64,000 nucleotides of DNA from Sthenelais limicola (taxonomy: Eukaryota; Annelida; Polychaeta; Phyllodocida; Sigalionidae): the NCBI GenBank assembly GCA_942159475.1, contig OW804098.1:119065374-119129373 (forward strand). Direction: 5' to 3'. The notes below the pieces were generated by a model. The model worked only from the letters and a program-made list of their open reading frames with translations. It was not told where the DNA came from and did no database searches. The translations under genes were made by a program, and so were the position numbers. The stretch's first letter is position 1; every line of letters begins with the position of its first letter. Positions 12,759 through 22,611 of this stretch are shown one piece after another.

Positions 12759-12825
12759 GTGGCTTATGTAGGGGAAATCTACTACAATGTAGGAGTGTAT
12801 TCCTTGGCTGTGCAAGGGACGTGCA

Positions 12826-13060
12826 ACCGAAATACGGCCGTGGGAGTATATAGCCCTCTCGCGCTAAAACATGTAGAGCGGCTGTACAAAAAAGCTAGCG
12901 CAGCCGCCGGGCACACTAGTCCAGCGATAGGTGTTAAAGCTAAAGACTGCCGTCCTCGTGCGAGGCTCGTACAGCTGGGCAGCAGGCCATACTATTCTGG
13001 CACCTTTCCCGCATCCGACGGCAGGTGCCGTGTGACTCGGGCAGTGCTGCCCTCTGTTAT
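12826..13060. other. GC-rich island of unknown nature
   Basis: About 235 bp with many CpG dinucleotides stands out from AT-rich flanks. It contains short palindromic words (TGCCGTCCTCGTGCGAGG, and GACGGCAGGTGCCGT). A 106-codon plus-strand frame spans it (12759-13079), but the protein has no domain I recognise and lacks splice partners. It could be a transposon remnant or a CpG-rich regulatory patch. Confidence 0.3.
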
Positions 13061-13171
13061 GTTGAACTTGAACTATTGAACCTAGAAAATGGCCTTGACA
13101 TTTCTGAAAGATTCTCAGTTTCTTGCACTACATTTCCCGCCCTGCTTACATTTATATGAAGTAAACCTTTA

Positions 13172-13408
13172 AGGGTCAGATTTTCAGAGAATGTACAATT
13201 CAACTTCGCTAATCTTGTCAAATAACCCCAATTTCAAACGAAAATAAGGTTCAAAATACAGTTTAACCTAGGCAAACAGATTGCTAGAATCAATGCAATA
13301 CTGAATATACTCGAATTTACCTAGTATTGACCAAATTGCAGCCTAATTTAGCAGAATTTACTAAATGTGTACAGCTGCCGATTGTACATTTTCTGAAAAT
13401 CTTACCCT
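13172..13408 (+). mobile_element. MITE-B copy 2, full length
   Basis: A 237-bp element with termini AGGGTCAGATTTTCAG and CTGAAAATCTTACCCT. Both are flanked by TA (13170-13171 and 13409-13410). The body matches the other copies, including AATCAATGCAATAC and AGCAGAATTTACTAAATGTG. Confidence 0.75.
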
Positions 13409-13813
13409 TAAGATAATAAGTTGATTGATTTGAAGGTAAATCAAGTGAAACAAACCATGGTATTGAGTTTCATAGGTCTTTATTTTAAAAAAAGGTGATT
13501 GATATAAGATCTGAATATAAAACTTGTTAAATTAAAATACATCATTGGCTCATGTATAAAAATAACCACAATCCCCTGAATCCCTTGGTCCCGTTATCAG
13601 CTTACTGAACAATCACCTATGCCTAGAAAATCAGTGAAATGAACCAGGAAAATCAGTGAAACAGGTCTGATAAATCCCTGAAATGGGCCCAGGAAGGCCT
13701 TCCGTTCCTTCTGCCCCGAACCGTCTAACCCTGCAGTAGGAACTGTTTATTTATCATGTCTAACTTAATACTAGTTTACCGTTATAGTCGGAAATGTTCT
13801 TACACATTTTCTG

Positions 13814-13906
13814 GTTGTTATGGCACCAAAGAATCCAAATAAATCCTTTAAATCAAGTATTCGTTCATTACTGAGTAATTTGATAAGTGATACCCCTCGA
13901 GGTAGC
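13814..13906 (-). pseudogene. Fragment resembling the last codons and 3' UTR of the GH36-like gene
   Basis: On the plus strand GTTATGGCACCAAAGAATCC, then TTCATTACTGA, then AAGTGATACCCCTCGAGG, parallels 15143-15220, which is the 3' UTR and final codons of the minus-strand hydrolase gene, in the same order and orientation. The frame leading into the stop codon is not conserved. The best reading is a decayed partial duplication about 1.3 kb away from the gene end. Confidence 0.5.
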
Positions 13907-14916
13907 CGAACAATCAACCCTATACCGTGCTACTGTGTACGCATGAATAGCCCCAGACATCCAGACTTCAGCTGATTACAATTTGTGTGTTCGGTTGTCG
14001 GTATCAACAATACATGTAGGCCTAGTCAGTAACGTTAGTATGTGTGCTTGATTTACTCCTATTATTTTGATAACATGCAGGTACCTTGAATTTGGGGTAA
14101 TTATGACAGGTGACAGCATACACCATATTCTACAAGGTCCGTATAATTGCATAGCTATGGAAAATATGAGAGTTGAATGGATTGTAAGTACAGCTACCCT
14201 CGAGGTAGGTTGACTGACACATAGATGATTTTGACCCCTGCTTTATATTAAATGAATGAATTAAAGTTTTTTAAATAATAGTAGAATCAAATGGAAACCG
14301 AGGCAGAGCTTTGGGCGACGAGAGTTTATGAACATTTTATTAATAAATGTGATGAATTAGGGTTGAAATAAAGAGATATAAAGCAGATAATCGATTTGCT
14401 TTTATTATAATTATAGGAGGGAGAATTATAAAGCCTAGGGACAATATGATAATTGATTGTTATATAAAGTTTGAAGAGAAATATGATGATATGGTAATTG
14501 ATATGATATTTTCTGTCTAGGTCGTCGTGTTGTGAGATATGGTTAGAAAAGGATTTTGGTGGGTGGGAACATTTTAGATTGATTTTTGATGTATGGACAT
14601 GGAGAAGAAGGAAGTGGAAGGGGAGTTATGGGTAAAGTTTAGTTAACGACGACCTAGGCCAGGTGGCAGCACCAATGCCTTGGCATCAACATTTCCGCCA
14701 AGTAATAGAGTACAAGGAATTATTGAAAAACTAAGAGACTACTCTAATATCTTACTTCATTCAAGGTTCACAGAGAGCTTTGAATTTTGTTTGATGAACC
14801 TTTATTATTTTTTTTTAATTTTTCAAGGCCTTTAAAGGCCTTTAATTTTGCACAAAGTTTTTTAAAAGCCTTGGAAAATGTTCATAGCATATTTCTAATC
14901 CACTCTAGGCCCAAGG

Positions 14917-15100
14917 TTGAGAGAGTCCCTTTAAACTAAGTGAAGGCCTCTGGCCTCAAACCGTAAAGGGCCATTATAATTCCATTATGGCTGCAAAATA
15001 TCATTATATTCCTATTAAAACGCCAATTACTAGGCTAGGAAACCAATTATCGAAGTAGGCGTCTAATCACTGACATGCCATTCTTATCTGATCTGAGGGT
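14917..15100 (+). repeat. Dispersed repeat C, copy 1
   Basis: It begins TTGAGAGAGTCCCT and ends CATGCCATTCTTATCTGAT. Both ends and several inner words (AGTAGGCGTC, AATCACTGACAT) recur in the same order at 33451-33602. The family is not identified and has no clear terminal inverted repeats. Confidence 0.5.
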
Positions 15101-15181
15101 TTGGACCTGGAGTGAATCCCGCTGTTTACCTTTTTTTCAACTTGTTATGGCACTAAAGAATCCAAATCAATTATCATTTCA

Positions 15182-17852
15182 TTACTGAATAAGATACCAA
15201 GTGATACCCCGCGGAGGCAGATTCACGGGCACATAGATAGAATAATCCCTATTTATTGTATAAACCACAGGCCCAGCCCCTTGTTCAGACACCTTAGCCT
15301 GGTCACTCAACCCTGTATAATACAGGGGCAACCTCAACTTACTCTTCACAGCTTTCAAAGTAGGATTAAAAACCATGGCTAACCCTTTATGAGAATCCAA
15401 AAATGGATTGACATGCATGTAACTATCTATAGACTGAATATCAGCTCTTCTAACATGGACAATATCACTGGTAAGTATGTCCCTGTATGTTTTATAGAAA
15501 GAAACCCATTTTTTGACCAATTCCTTAGTTTTGTTGGTATCAAACAGCCTATAGCCCCGATAGCATGCGGCTACTCCTGCACCGAGGTACTGGGACAGGG
15601 CCCACTCATACTCTGGGAGGTGCTCATTGAGCGGCTCGAATGCAGCGGCTGGACCTCCCCCGTGGTAGTCCACTAGAGGTACAAACATCCAGCCTTGGGT
15701 GGGAATACGGATGAAGGTGTCGTCAAACATGCCCTGTCGACTGATGCTGATGTCCTGCCAGCGTGGGAGCGAGTATTGGTTCTCATTGTAGCCCATTCCT
15801 GGAAGACATATTGAGACAAAGCTTTCATAAGATAGAGAAATACACTTCTTCAGGATCAAACGAGTCCTGGCTAATGTGCAGTGAAACACAATTATAATGA
15901 AAACGAATCTATTATACAATACAAGTCATTTATCAAATTCTGTTAATAAATGACACTGGTGGACTTACATTGTGGATCTCTAGTTGATTTCTTTTTATAT
16001 AAATGAATCAACTTAAGATATTTGATGAAGAGATTCACAAATGGTTCTGATATCACTATTTCGGAAAAAAGTCAAGATTAAATAACAGATTAAAATATGT
16101 CAATATTTAAGAATCATGGGTCTCACACAATAGTTCTATTTTTTAGGCAAAATAACCACAAGGTCAGAGTTGAAATATACATTTCTAAGTGGCATGACCG
16201 AAATATCTCCCCTCAACAGGAACTTCAAAAGAAACAGCTTTTGTGGCCTAAAGGTTGTCCCACATCCTCCCTTTGCTTCCTCAGACATGAATTGGAAAGC
16301 CTTGTATGGTATCTACATCTAAAATTAATAAATAAACTGAGATGAAAAATAACCCACCTGTTTTAGAGCCGCCTTGATAGAAGTAATTATCTGGCTGGTT
16401 TATGTACACAGACTTAGACCTGAGTGTCCTGTAGAAGTCTCCCTGGATCTTGTTCTGCCAGTACATGGAATCATCATGGTTAGCATGGTGTGCATGAGAG
16501 GTAGAACTACATGCATACCCTCCATAGGGACCGTCAGTCTCCACCATGATCAACCCTGTCTTATTCATAAACCACAGTGTTTGATTCAGCAAGAAGTCAG
16601 ACCACCCTGAAGCAAAGCATGCACTGCCTATGCTCTTGTTGTCATTGTCCACCGCCATCCATTTGAAGTTTACGTTCCTTGTCAAAGCGATCAAATCATA
16701 TCCACCAACTTCTATGCCTTTTGATTTGGCGTACGCGATATCGGAGGCGGTTTTAGTGATGTATGCTGGATCTGTTGATTCAAGGTTAAAAGAACTACCG
16801 AAGCTGTAAATCATCATTTCAAATCCAACGTCCGACATCTGATCAATGATGTTTCTGACCGCTGCTGAGCTTGAGTCAGTCATGTGAAAGAAAATAGGGT
16901 TTTCCTGTGTTTGAGGAGCTAGTAGTCTTGTAAGTCTATGTTTAGCAAGAGCTGCTCTCTCCCTGTCATCAGTTCCTATGAGAAGCTCATGCACTCTAAA
17001 CGACTCAAACACAGAGTTGCTCACAGACACAGCTGATGGCAACTGATAGCTGCAATTCACAACTGGCTCAAATGCCCCTGGCATGGCACTGGCTTCAGGG
17101 TCAATACCCCATGTGACTAGGGTGCCATGGGGCTGGTCAGTTTCTATGTATAGCCACTGGTAACCTTGATTTGACCACTGCCAATTTACATGTAGCTCTT
17201 CAACTGACCATACAGATATTTTCACATCTTTTTTCAAATTTTTAGAAGCTTCTATTGTCATCCATTTGGAAAGCAAAGGAATGCCATCATAGATTTCATA
17301 GTGGATAGTTACTTTGATGCTTTGGTGTTCAACCGGGGCGGTAGATGGTGCTCGGAAGAGAACATCCATGCGAAGACCTTTTGGCGGCCACTGGATATCT
17401 TTCGGAGCACCTCGGTTAGGTGTATACGGGTAAGGAGCAACAGGAGCCATTGTTTTGTACTGAAGATATTGGAATGACTCAGGATCAGGGTTAAGGTCTT
17501 CAGCCAAAGCTGACCTGTTCAGGTAAGCTCTTGGTATACTGGTCTTGATCCCTCCAACATTGTATCTAACCCCATCCAGGGCTATGGTAGCTTCAGGGGC
17601 AAAGGCTCTGAGCAGGGAAGAATCTTTTTCAAAAGAGAAGAAGTCATTGGTGGCAAAACCTGGGTTGATGATGAACTCCCTGGCGATGAGGCCATTGGTG
17701 AGGACTAGAGAGCCAGATGCAGTCTTTTGCAGGCTAGAGGGCGTGGTTATTTTGTTGATTAGCCAATCAGGGGAGGTCTGACATGTTATGTATGGAATCA
17801 AGGCAATGGAGATGAGGCAGAGTGTCAGTATTGTTCCTGTAGAGGTGGCCAT
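15182..17852 (-). CDS. Secreted GH36-like (alpha-galactosidase superfamily) protein
   Basis: Two exons on the minus strand, 17852-16358 and 15798-15182, joined over a 559-bp GT-AG intron, give 703 residues. I chose the ATG at 17852 because it opens directly into a signal peptide (MATSTGTILTLCLISIAL, cleavage near TCQ); an in-frame ATG at 17885 would put 11 residues before it. An N-terminal beta-rich region (about 30-300) is followed by a barrel-like region. In that region VGFEMMIYSFGSS, AKSKGIEVGGYDL and TGLIMVETDGPYGG line up with strand and nucleophile-region patterns of the GH27/GH36 clan; the Asp of TDGPY is the candidate catalytic residue. The C-terminal part (FNPTLKAVKSKLRLPLYYTGL) looks like the closing beta-sandwich. 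Substrate is unknown; extracellular glycan hydrolysis is inferred. The assignment rests on motif resemblance. The classic GH36 motifs are not all obvious, so an inactive or divergent member is possible. Confidence 0.7.
15799..16357 (-). other. Single intron of the GH36-like gene
   Basis: On the minus strand the donor is ACAG|GTGGGT at 16358/16357 and the acceptor CTTCCAG ends at 15799. Joining restores the frame and gives SKTGMGYNENQYSL. No repeat or gene was recognised in it. Confidence 0.7.
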
Positions 17853-18550
17853 TCTGAAAGAAATTGAAATTGTAAATAATGTCACTGAATATTACGGCTC
17901 ATAGGACTGGATTTATGCATATAAATCTAAAGTAATTAACTCATGTTGTCAGCAGGTGTGGTTAGCTATTAATCCACTAGTTTGGTAAGTGGCTTGTCAG
18001 CAAAGAATATATTTGTCATCGTTTTCCCCGTTCAAATGTATGTATGTATGTAAGTTTCATTATGGAGTTTATTTCACAAGATACGTTTACGTTTGTGTTT
18101 TCTATTCAATGACTCATTATTTGCGGGTATAAATCTTAACGTTAGCATTAATGTTGTAGTCTAAACTCTAGGAAAGTTAGGAAAGACCTTGAGGTTATCG
18201 AAATCATCTACTTCCAGAATTTTAAATTTCGTTTTAAGTATTATTTTGCTATGTCACTTTCTTACCTGGACATAAGGTTTCATAAGCATGAATTCAAATA
18301 CAAGTTATACAGTGTTTTAATGAAACGTTTTCTTCACATATCAAACATGGACCTATTCCACGTTTGATTTAAAGATTATTATTCAACATTTAAATGGGTT
18401 CATCTAAGGATCAATAGATTGATTTGATACACATATTCTGAACAAGGGGCGGAGGTAAGGTTGGACAAACAAAAGGTTGAAGCAGATATGTCTGTACCTC
18501 ATCATTGTATTAACATGGAATATTATAAACATATCCCTTTTGTTCTATTT
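17853..18550. other. Upstream region of the GH36-like gene
   Basis: About 700 bp of AT-rich sequence before the first MITE. A short ATGT(ATGT)n run lies at 18038-18052. I see no clear TATA box or other promoter element that could be supported. Confidence 0.35.
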
Positions 18551-18933
18551 GTGATGTCGCAAAATTATATTTTTCAAAGTATTTTTTTCGCAAGATCACA
18601 TTATTGAAATGTTCTACTTTTTGGAGGGTTTATCACTAATAGCTATACCAATCGATGTATCAAATTTCAGGACAATCTATGTAATATGTTCTTTCGGTTT
18701 AAAGGTCCTTATATGGACTTTATTTAGTTACTTTACTGCTTATTGACCCCCAGAAATATTGGAAACTTTTTTTTCCAAAAACGAAAATATAAAACCTAAA
18801 ATCTAGAAGTACTTATTAGATTATTAGACTTTTTACTATCATTGGAATCGGCTTGATCTCATCTTTTCCAATCAAATGATATCTCAAAATCTAATTTTTG
18901 CGACTTATGACTCATTTTCCTGAAACACATCAC
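18551..18933 (-). mobile_element. MITE-A copy 3, one terminus shortened
   Basis: The right end is complete (GCGACTTATGACTCATTTTC...ACACATCAC). The left end reads GTGATG and then jumps to TCGCAAAA, so about 22 bp of the terminal repeat are deleted. Flanks are ATTT on the left (18547-18550) and ATTT on the right (18934-18937), a 4-bp duplication. Confidence 0.75.
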
Positions 18934-20008
18934 ATTTTTGCATAGATGGGTGAGATTTTCAGAAAATGTACAATTGCCAGATAAACATATTTATTCAGTC
19001 TAGTTTAGCAGAATTCACTAAATATGTTTTCTTTAAATTATTTTTTAAAGAAAGCCTCACAAAACAAACCTGAAGTTCCGTGAAATGCATGATTCTATGT
19101 TATTACACTGCTACATCTGTCTATTTACATATGAATCTCTTCTGGCAAGATCTGTACATTTAAATCAAATAAACGTGTTATACGAAATATAACGCTTCAT
19201 ACAGATACTGTGTCATTTACCTAACCTGACCTAGAAACTAAAAAATACTCATAAATATTGCATGGCTTAGCCCTAGGTTATAAACAATACATGGGTCAAG
19301 TCTCCAGAAAATGTACAATTGGCCTTCACCAATCCCCTCAAATAACCCAAATGTTAGACAAAAATCAGGCTCAAAATACGGTTTAAAATAACCAGACAGA
19401 TTCTTTGAATGAATACAATACAGAATACACTTAGATATTGTCATTATTTATCCTTTTTCAACCTGATTTAGAAGAATTTGAGATATGTGTAGAAATGTAG
19501 ATTAGGCATGTTCTGAGCATTTGACCCGTCAAAAGCGTGTCAGTAAATACTGACATTAATGTTACTGGTAAAACGGACTGATGCATGCATACAATTACCT
19601 GGAATGAGACCATAGTTCATTCAACGTTTAACTTCGACACAATTAGTATCATTAAAAGGTACAACAAAAATTTACTGCCTTGCAGTTCATGAATTTCATC
19701 TTATTTTTATCTTAACTAACATGATATTGTCACGATCCATAATGCCATAAGGTTACGTAGTATCACCTAATGATATATTATTAAATATTATTATAAGTCT
19801 ACATTGAAAGTATATTTTAATTTCTCCTCATTTTAGGGCAGGCTGGAAAATATATCTGTATAAGTTCTAAGTCCGTTTCTGTACCATTATGTTACTTAAT
19901 ACAAATTCTATACATCCCTATTTCTATCAATTCTGTCAATACACATGTCTAAACACAAACATATTGTAAAATGCATGTACAAAGCTGTATACGAACATGC
20001 ATACATAT
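18934..20008. other. Intergenic DNA with MITE-B fragments
   Basis: Contains a MITE-B copy (19292-19528). A short piece at about 18948-19025 carries GTGAGATTTTCAGAAAATG and then AGCAGAATTCACTAAATATG, looking like another, internally deleted MITE-B. No gene is seen. Confidence 0.5.
19292..19528 (+). mobile_element. MITE-B copy 3
   Basis: It starts TGGGTCAAGTCTCCAGAAAA and ends near TTGACCCG. The body matches the family (CCTTCACCAATCCCCTCAAA, TTTGAATGAATACAATAC). The right terminus is diverged, so the TA flank cannot be confirmed there. Confidence 0.65.
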
Positions 20009-20066
20009 GAGATGTGTTTCAGGAAAATGAGTCATAAGTCGCAAAAAATTGATTTTGAGATACTAT

Positions 20067-20526
20067 TGTAGTGGTCGTGTGTTTTATGGGTTCCGAAATG
20101 GTGCAGTCCGGGAGTCCGAGACTGTCCGCTGGTTGATTCCAGTCCTTTCGGACTGACGCCAGAGGGCAGTCAAGGGCTCTCGGATCTATCCGAAGCACAG
20201 ACCCTGGAAGAGTGGTCTGTAGCTTATTTACTATTATTTGTATTCATCTTTTCCTTGTATATTGTCATTTTATGCTATGCAAATGTTCCTTTATGTGTTC
20301 TTACCCAATCTCTGGTTTTACTTATTCTTAACTTCGCTTTTATGAGAATATGTGTGATATGAATATTCTCCACACCTTGTTTATACCATTTTACAATGTA
20401 TATGTTTCCTTTCTGGCTGGTCCAGAAAGGTTGGTCTAAGGTTGTGTGGTAATAAAACCAGAGTATGAGAGTAATTCTTGTTCCGTTTTATTCCTAAGCT
20501 AAGAGTCCCGAACCGAGTTCACTACA
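20067..20526 (+). repeat. 5' LTR
   Basis: It runs from TGTAGTGGTCG to GAGTTCACTACA, 460 bp. A polyadenylation signal AATAAA lies at 20451-20456. Relative to the 3' LTR it lacks 15 bp after GTATTCATC and has CACACCTTG for CACAACTTG. Confidence 0.93.
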
Positions 20527-20649
20527 ATTGATGCCGTGACCAGTTCTTAGCCACAACCAGAAGTTAGCTTTTCAAAAAGCCTGAAAAGTGTTTGGATCCA
20601 TCCAGGTAGAATTCTATGAAATAAAAAAAAAAGAAAGAGGTCAGTAGAA
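20527..20649 (+). other. Leader with primer-binding site and splice donor candidates
   Basis: ATTGATGCCGTGACCAG directly follows the LTR (20527-20543) and sits where a tRNA primer would pair; I cannot say which tRNA. CAG|GTAGAA at 20605/20606 is a good splice donor upstream of the gag ATG and could serve the third ORF. A purine-rich run (20621-20640) precedes the gag start. Confidence 0.55.
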
Positions 20650-22611
20650 ATGGCAGACCTAAATAGAGCGAGTCAGACGGAACAGCCGGCCGGGGCTACT
20701 GGAGGTGCGGGCAGAGGTAGAGGTAGAGGTACAGGTGCTGTACCGAAGGTCCGAACCGCAGTGCCTAGACCGAGTCCAAGCACAAAGAAAATCACACAAG
20801 ATGTTTGGGCATTCCGCGATCCTCGCGAAAGATTTTTTTCGGACGATACGGATGAGGGCTCCCCACAGAGGAAAGAGTCTACTCCACCTCTGCAGTCTCA
20901 GGTAGAGGCTTGGCGCAAAGCCTATGAGCGGGCGCACAAGTTCAGCTTGGGCCAGAGAAACCAAGTGGTGATGCTGGAAGACCAAAATGCAGAGCTCCAG
21001 AGAACTCTACAAGATTTTGCTGAGAGGAGTGATCGTTCAACAGCCAGGTTAATGGCTGAAAACGAAAAACTCCGGGCCGAAGCTTCTAGGGTCGATGATT
21101 TGTCCAGATTAATAAATCAGGCAGATCAGACAGTAGAATCTCCAAAGGCACAGCCGACGTTAGAGCAAGTGGCTGCTATTTTCGGATTGGGGACGGGCAC
21201 TGGACCCGAGTCCCCGATAGACAATCCAGCACCCGAAGAAGCTGGCAATGTGAGGAATGAAGGACAGGGGGAGTCTTATGTACTTAGGACTCCTGCTTCC
21301 TTCGTTAGGGGATCCGAAAAGAAGGTCCAGATTATGACCCCGGAAATTCCCCAAACTTCCTCACCAAACCAGGGAGTAGTCACCCCACCCACTGGTACAG
21401 CGAGTAGACCGGGCATAGGAGCTGGCATCTCCACCATTAAGAAACTGTCGGATAATACTATTGGTTATCCGGGTGGACATGTCACGGATGGAACCTATGT
21501 CCGTCATAATGTTGTTGGTAGTGCAGGTGCTGATTCCTCGCGGAGTTATGTTCCTGTGGCTCATAGTACAACAATGAGGAGAGAAACCCACTCATTCAAA
21601 GATAAATCCTTGACACAAGGATTAAGATATGACGGGCCCGAGCCAGCAGCAAGCTCATTTCATTATGAGTACATGCGGGATGCGGCAAGTCATGTCCCGA
21701 AGATGTCTTTCTTGAAGCAATGGGATTCTTCCAAAGACAGTTGGAGCATCCATCTGGGAGAGATGAGGGTGATGGCAGAAGCTCAGAATTGGTCAGATGA
21801 TATTTTTTTGATGTTTCTGAAGTGTACCTGCCGCCGCCAAGTTCAGGAGCTGGGGGAGTTACCCCCTGGACTGAAACTCCCAGAGTTTGTCCAGCATATG
21901 GAGGCAAATTTCGGGGAACACAACTCCCGGAAGAAGGAGGCCATCTTCTATGCTTCGCGACAAACAATGAATCAGACCAGCCGCAACTTCGCAAATGAAG
22001 TTGTGAAGAAAGCCCGAATTGCTTTCGGCAATGTAATAGACTATACCGGACGCACATTGTGTTTGAAGGTATATCTAGATGGCCTGTCCAACGCCAAGGA
22101 AGCTTGGTGGATACGACTCCAGGAACCTTATGACTTGGAACAGGCCGTCCATTGGTCCGAGGTGTTCGAGGGAGCTGATTTGGATGCTGTGAATACTGTA
22201 TCCATACAGAACACTACCGCTAGTTCAGCGCCGGACTTTTTCGGACCGCCTGAAGCTAGTGGAGGGCATAAGAGCAAGACCCCGAAGAAGTCTGTCATTG
22301 CCCAGATTACTGAGGCATTGCACGCCAGTGATAAAGTGGAGTCAGAAGAAGAAGACTCTGGCATTGGCGCAATTGTACAGGCCATTCAGTCATGGCAGGC
22401 TCACAAGAAACCAACCCTGGATGCCCCGAAAACATCTTATTATGAGAGGTCTGGGTATAGGGGGAAGAAAGAGTTTCCGAAAACTAAACCCTGCTACTTC
22501 TGTGGTGAATTTGGACATAGAATCTCTGAATGTTCAAAGAAGAAGGGGCTGTTCAAACTCCTTGCAGCATCCAAAGCAAGGACAGCCGCAGCAGGGAATC
22601 CGGAAAACTAG
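20650..22611 (+). CDS. gag: Gag polyprotein of the LTR element
   Basis: 653 residues, starting at AGAAATGG, a good context. Residues about 20-50 are Arg/Gly- and Pro-rich and basic. Residues about 80-155 form a predicted coiled coil (heptads around ELQRTLQDFAERSDR and ENEKLRAEASRVDDL). Residues about 340-500 look like a capsid-type helical region with conserved W and F. A CCHC zinc knuckle, CYFCGEFGHRISEC (CX2CX4HX4C), lies at 614-627 and would bind the genomic RNA. The frame ends at TAG 22609-22611, 82 bases into the pol frame. It should assemble the virus-like particle in the cytoplasm. Assignment to Gag is secure from the knuckle and position; the coiled-coil N-terminus is less usual. Confidence 0.9.
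   Translation: MADLNRASQTEQPAGATGGAGRGRGRGTGAVPKVRTAVPRPSPSTKKITQDVWAFRDPRERFFSDDTDEGSPQRKESTPPLQSQVEAWRKAYERAHKFSLGQRNQVVMLEDQNAELQRTLQDFAERSDRSTARLMAENEKLRAEASRVDDLSRLINQADQTVESPKAQPTLEQVAAIFGLGTGTGPESPIDNPAPEEAGNVRNEGQGESYVLRTPASFVRGSEKKVQIMTPEIPQTSSPNQGVVTPPTGTASRPGIGAGISTIKKLSDNTIGYPGGHVTDGTYVRHNVVGSAGADSSRSYVPVAHSTTMRRETHSFKDKSLTQGLRYDGPEPAASSFHYEYMRDAASHVPKMSFLKQWDSSKDSWSIHLGEMRVMAEAQNWSDDIFLMFLKCTCRRQVQELGELPPGLKLPEFVQHMEANFGEHNSRKKEAIFYASRQTMNQTSRNFANEVVKKARIAFGNVIDYTGRTLCLKVYLDGLSNAKEAWWIRLQEPYDLEQAVHWSEVFEGADLDAVNTVSIQNTTASSAPDFFGPPEASGGHKSKTPKKSVIAQITEALHASDKVESEEEDSGIGAIVQAIQSWQAHKKPTLDAPKTSYYERSGYRGKKEFPKTKPCYFCGEFGHRISECSKKKGLFKLLAASKARTAAAGNPEN

Larger units (their letters stand above)
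13409..15181. other. Intergenic DNA downstream of the GH36-like gene
   Basis: No gene is seen. It includes a fragment resembling the 3' end of the neighbouring hydrolase-like gene (13814-13906) and a dispersed repeat (14917-15100). Between 13910 and 14900 nothing else is recognised. Confidence 0.5.
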
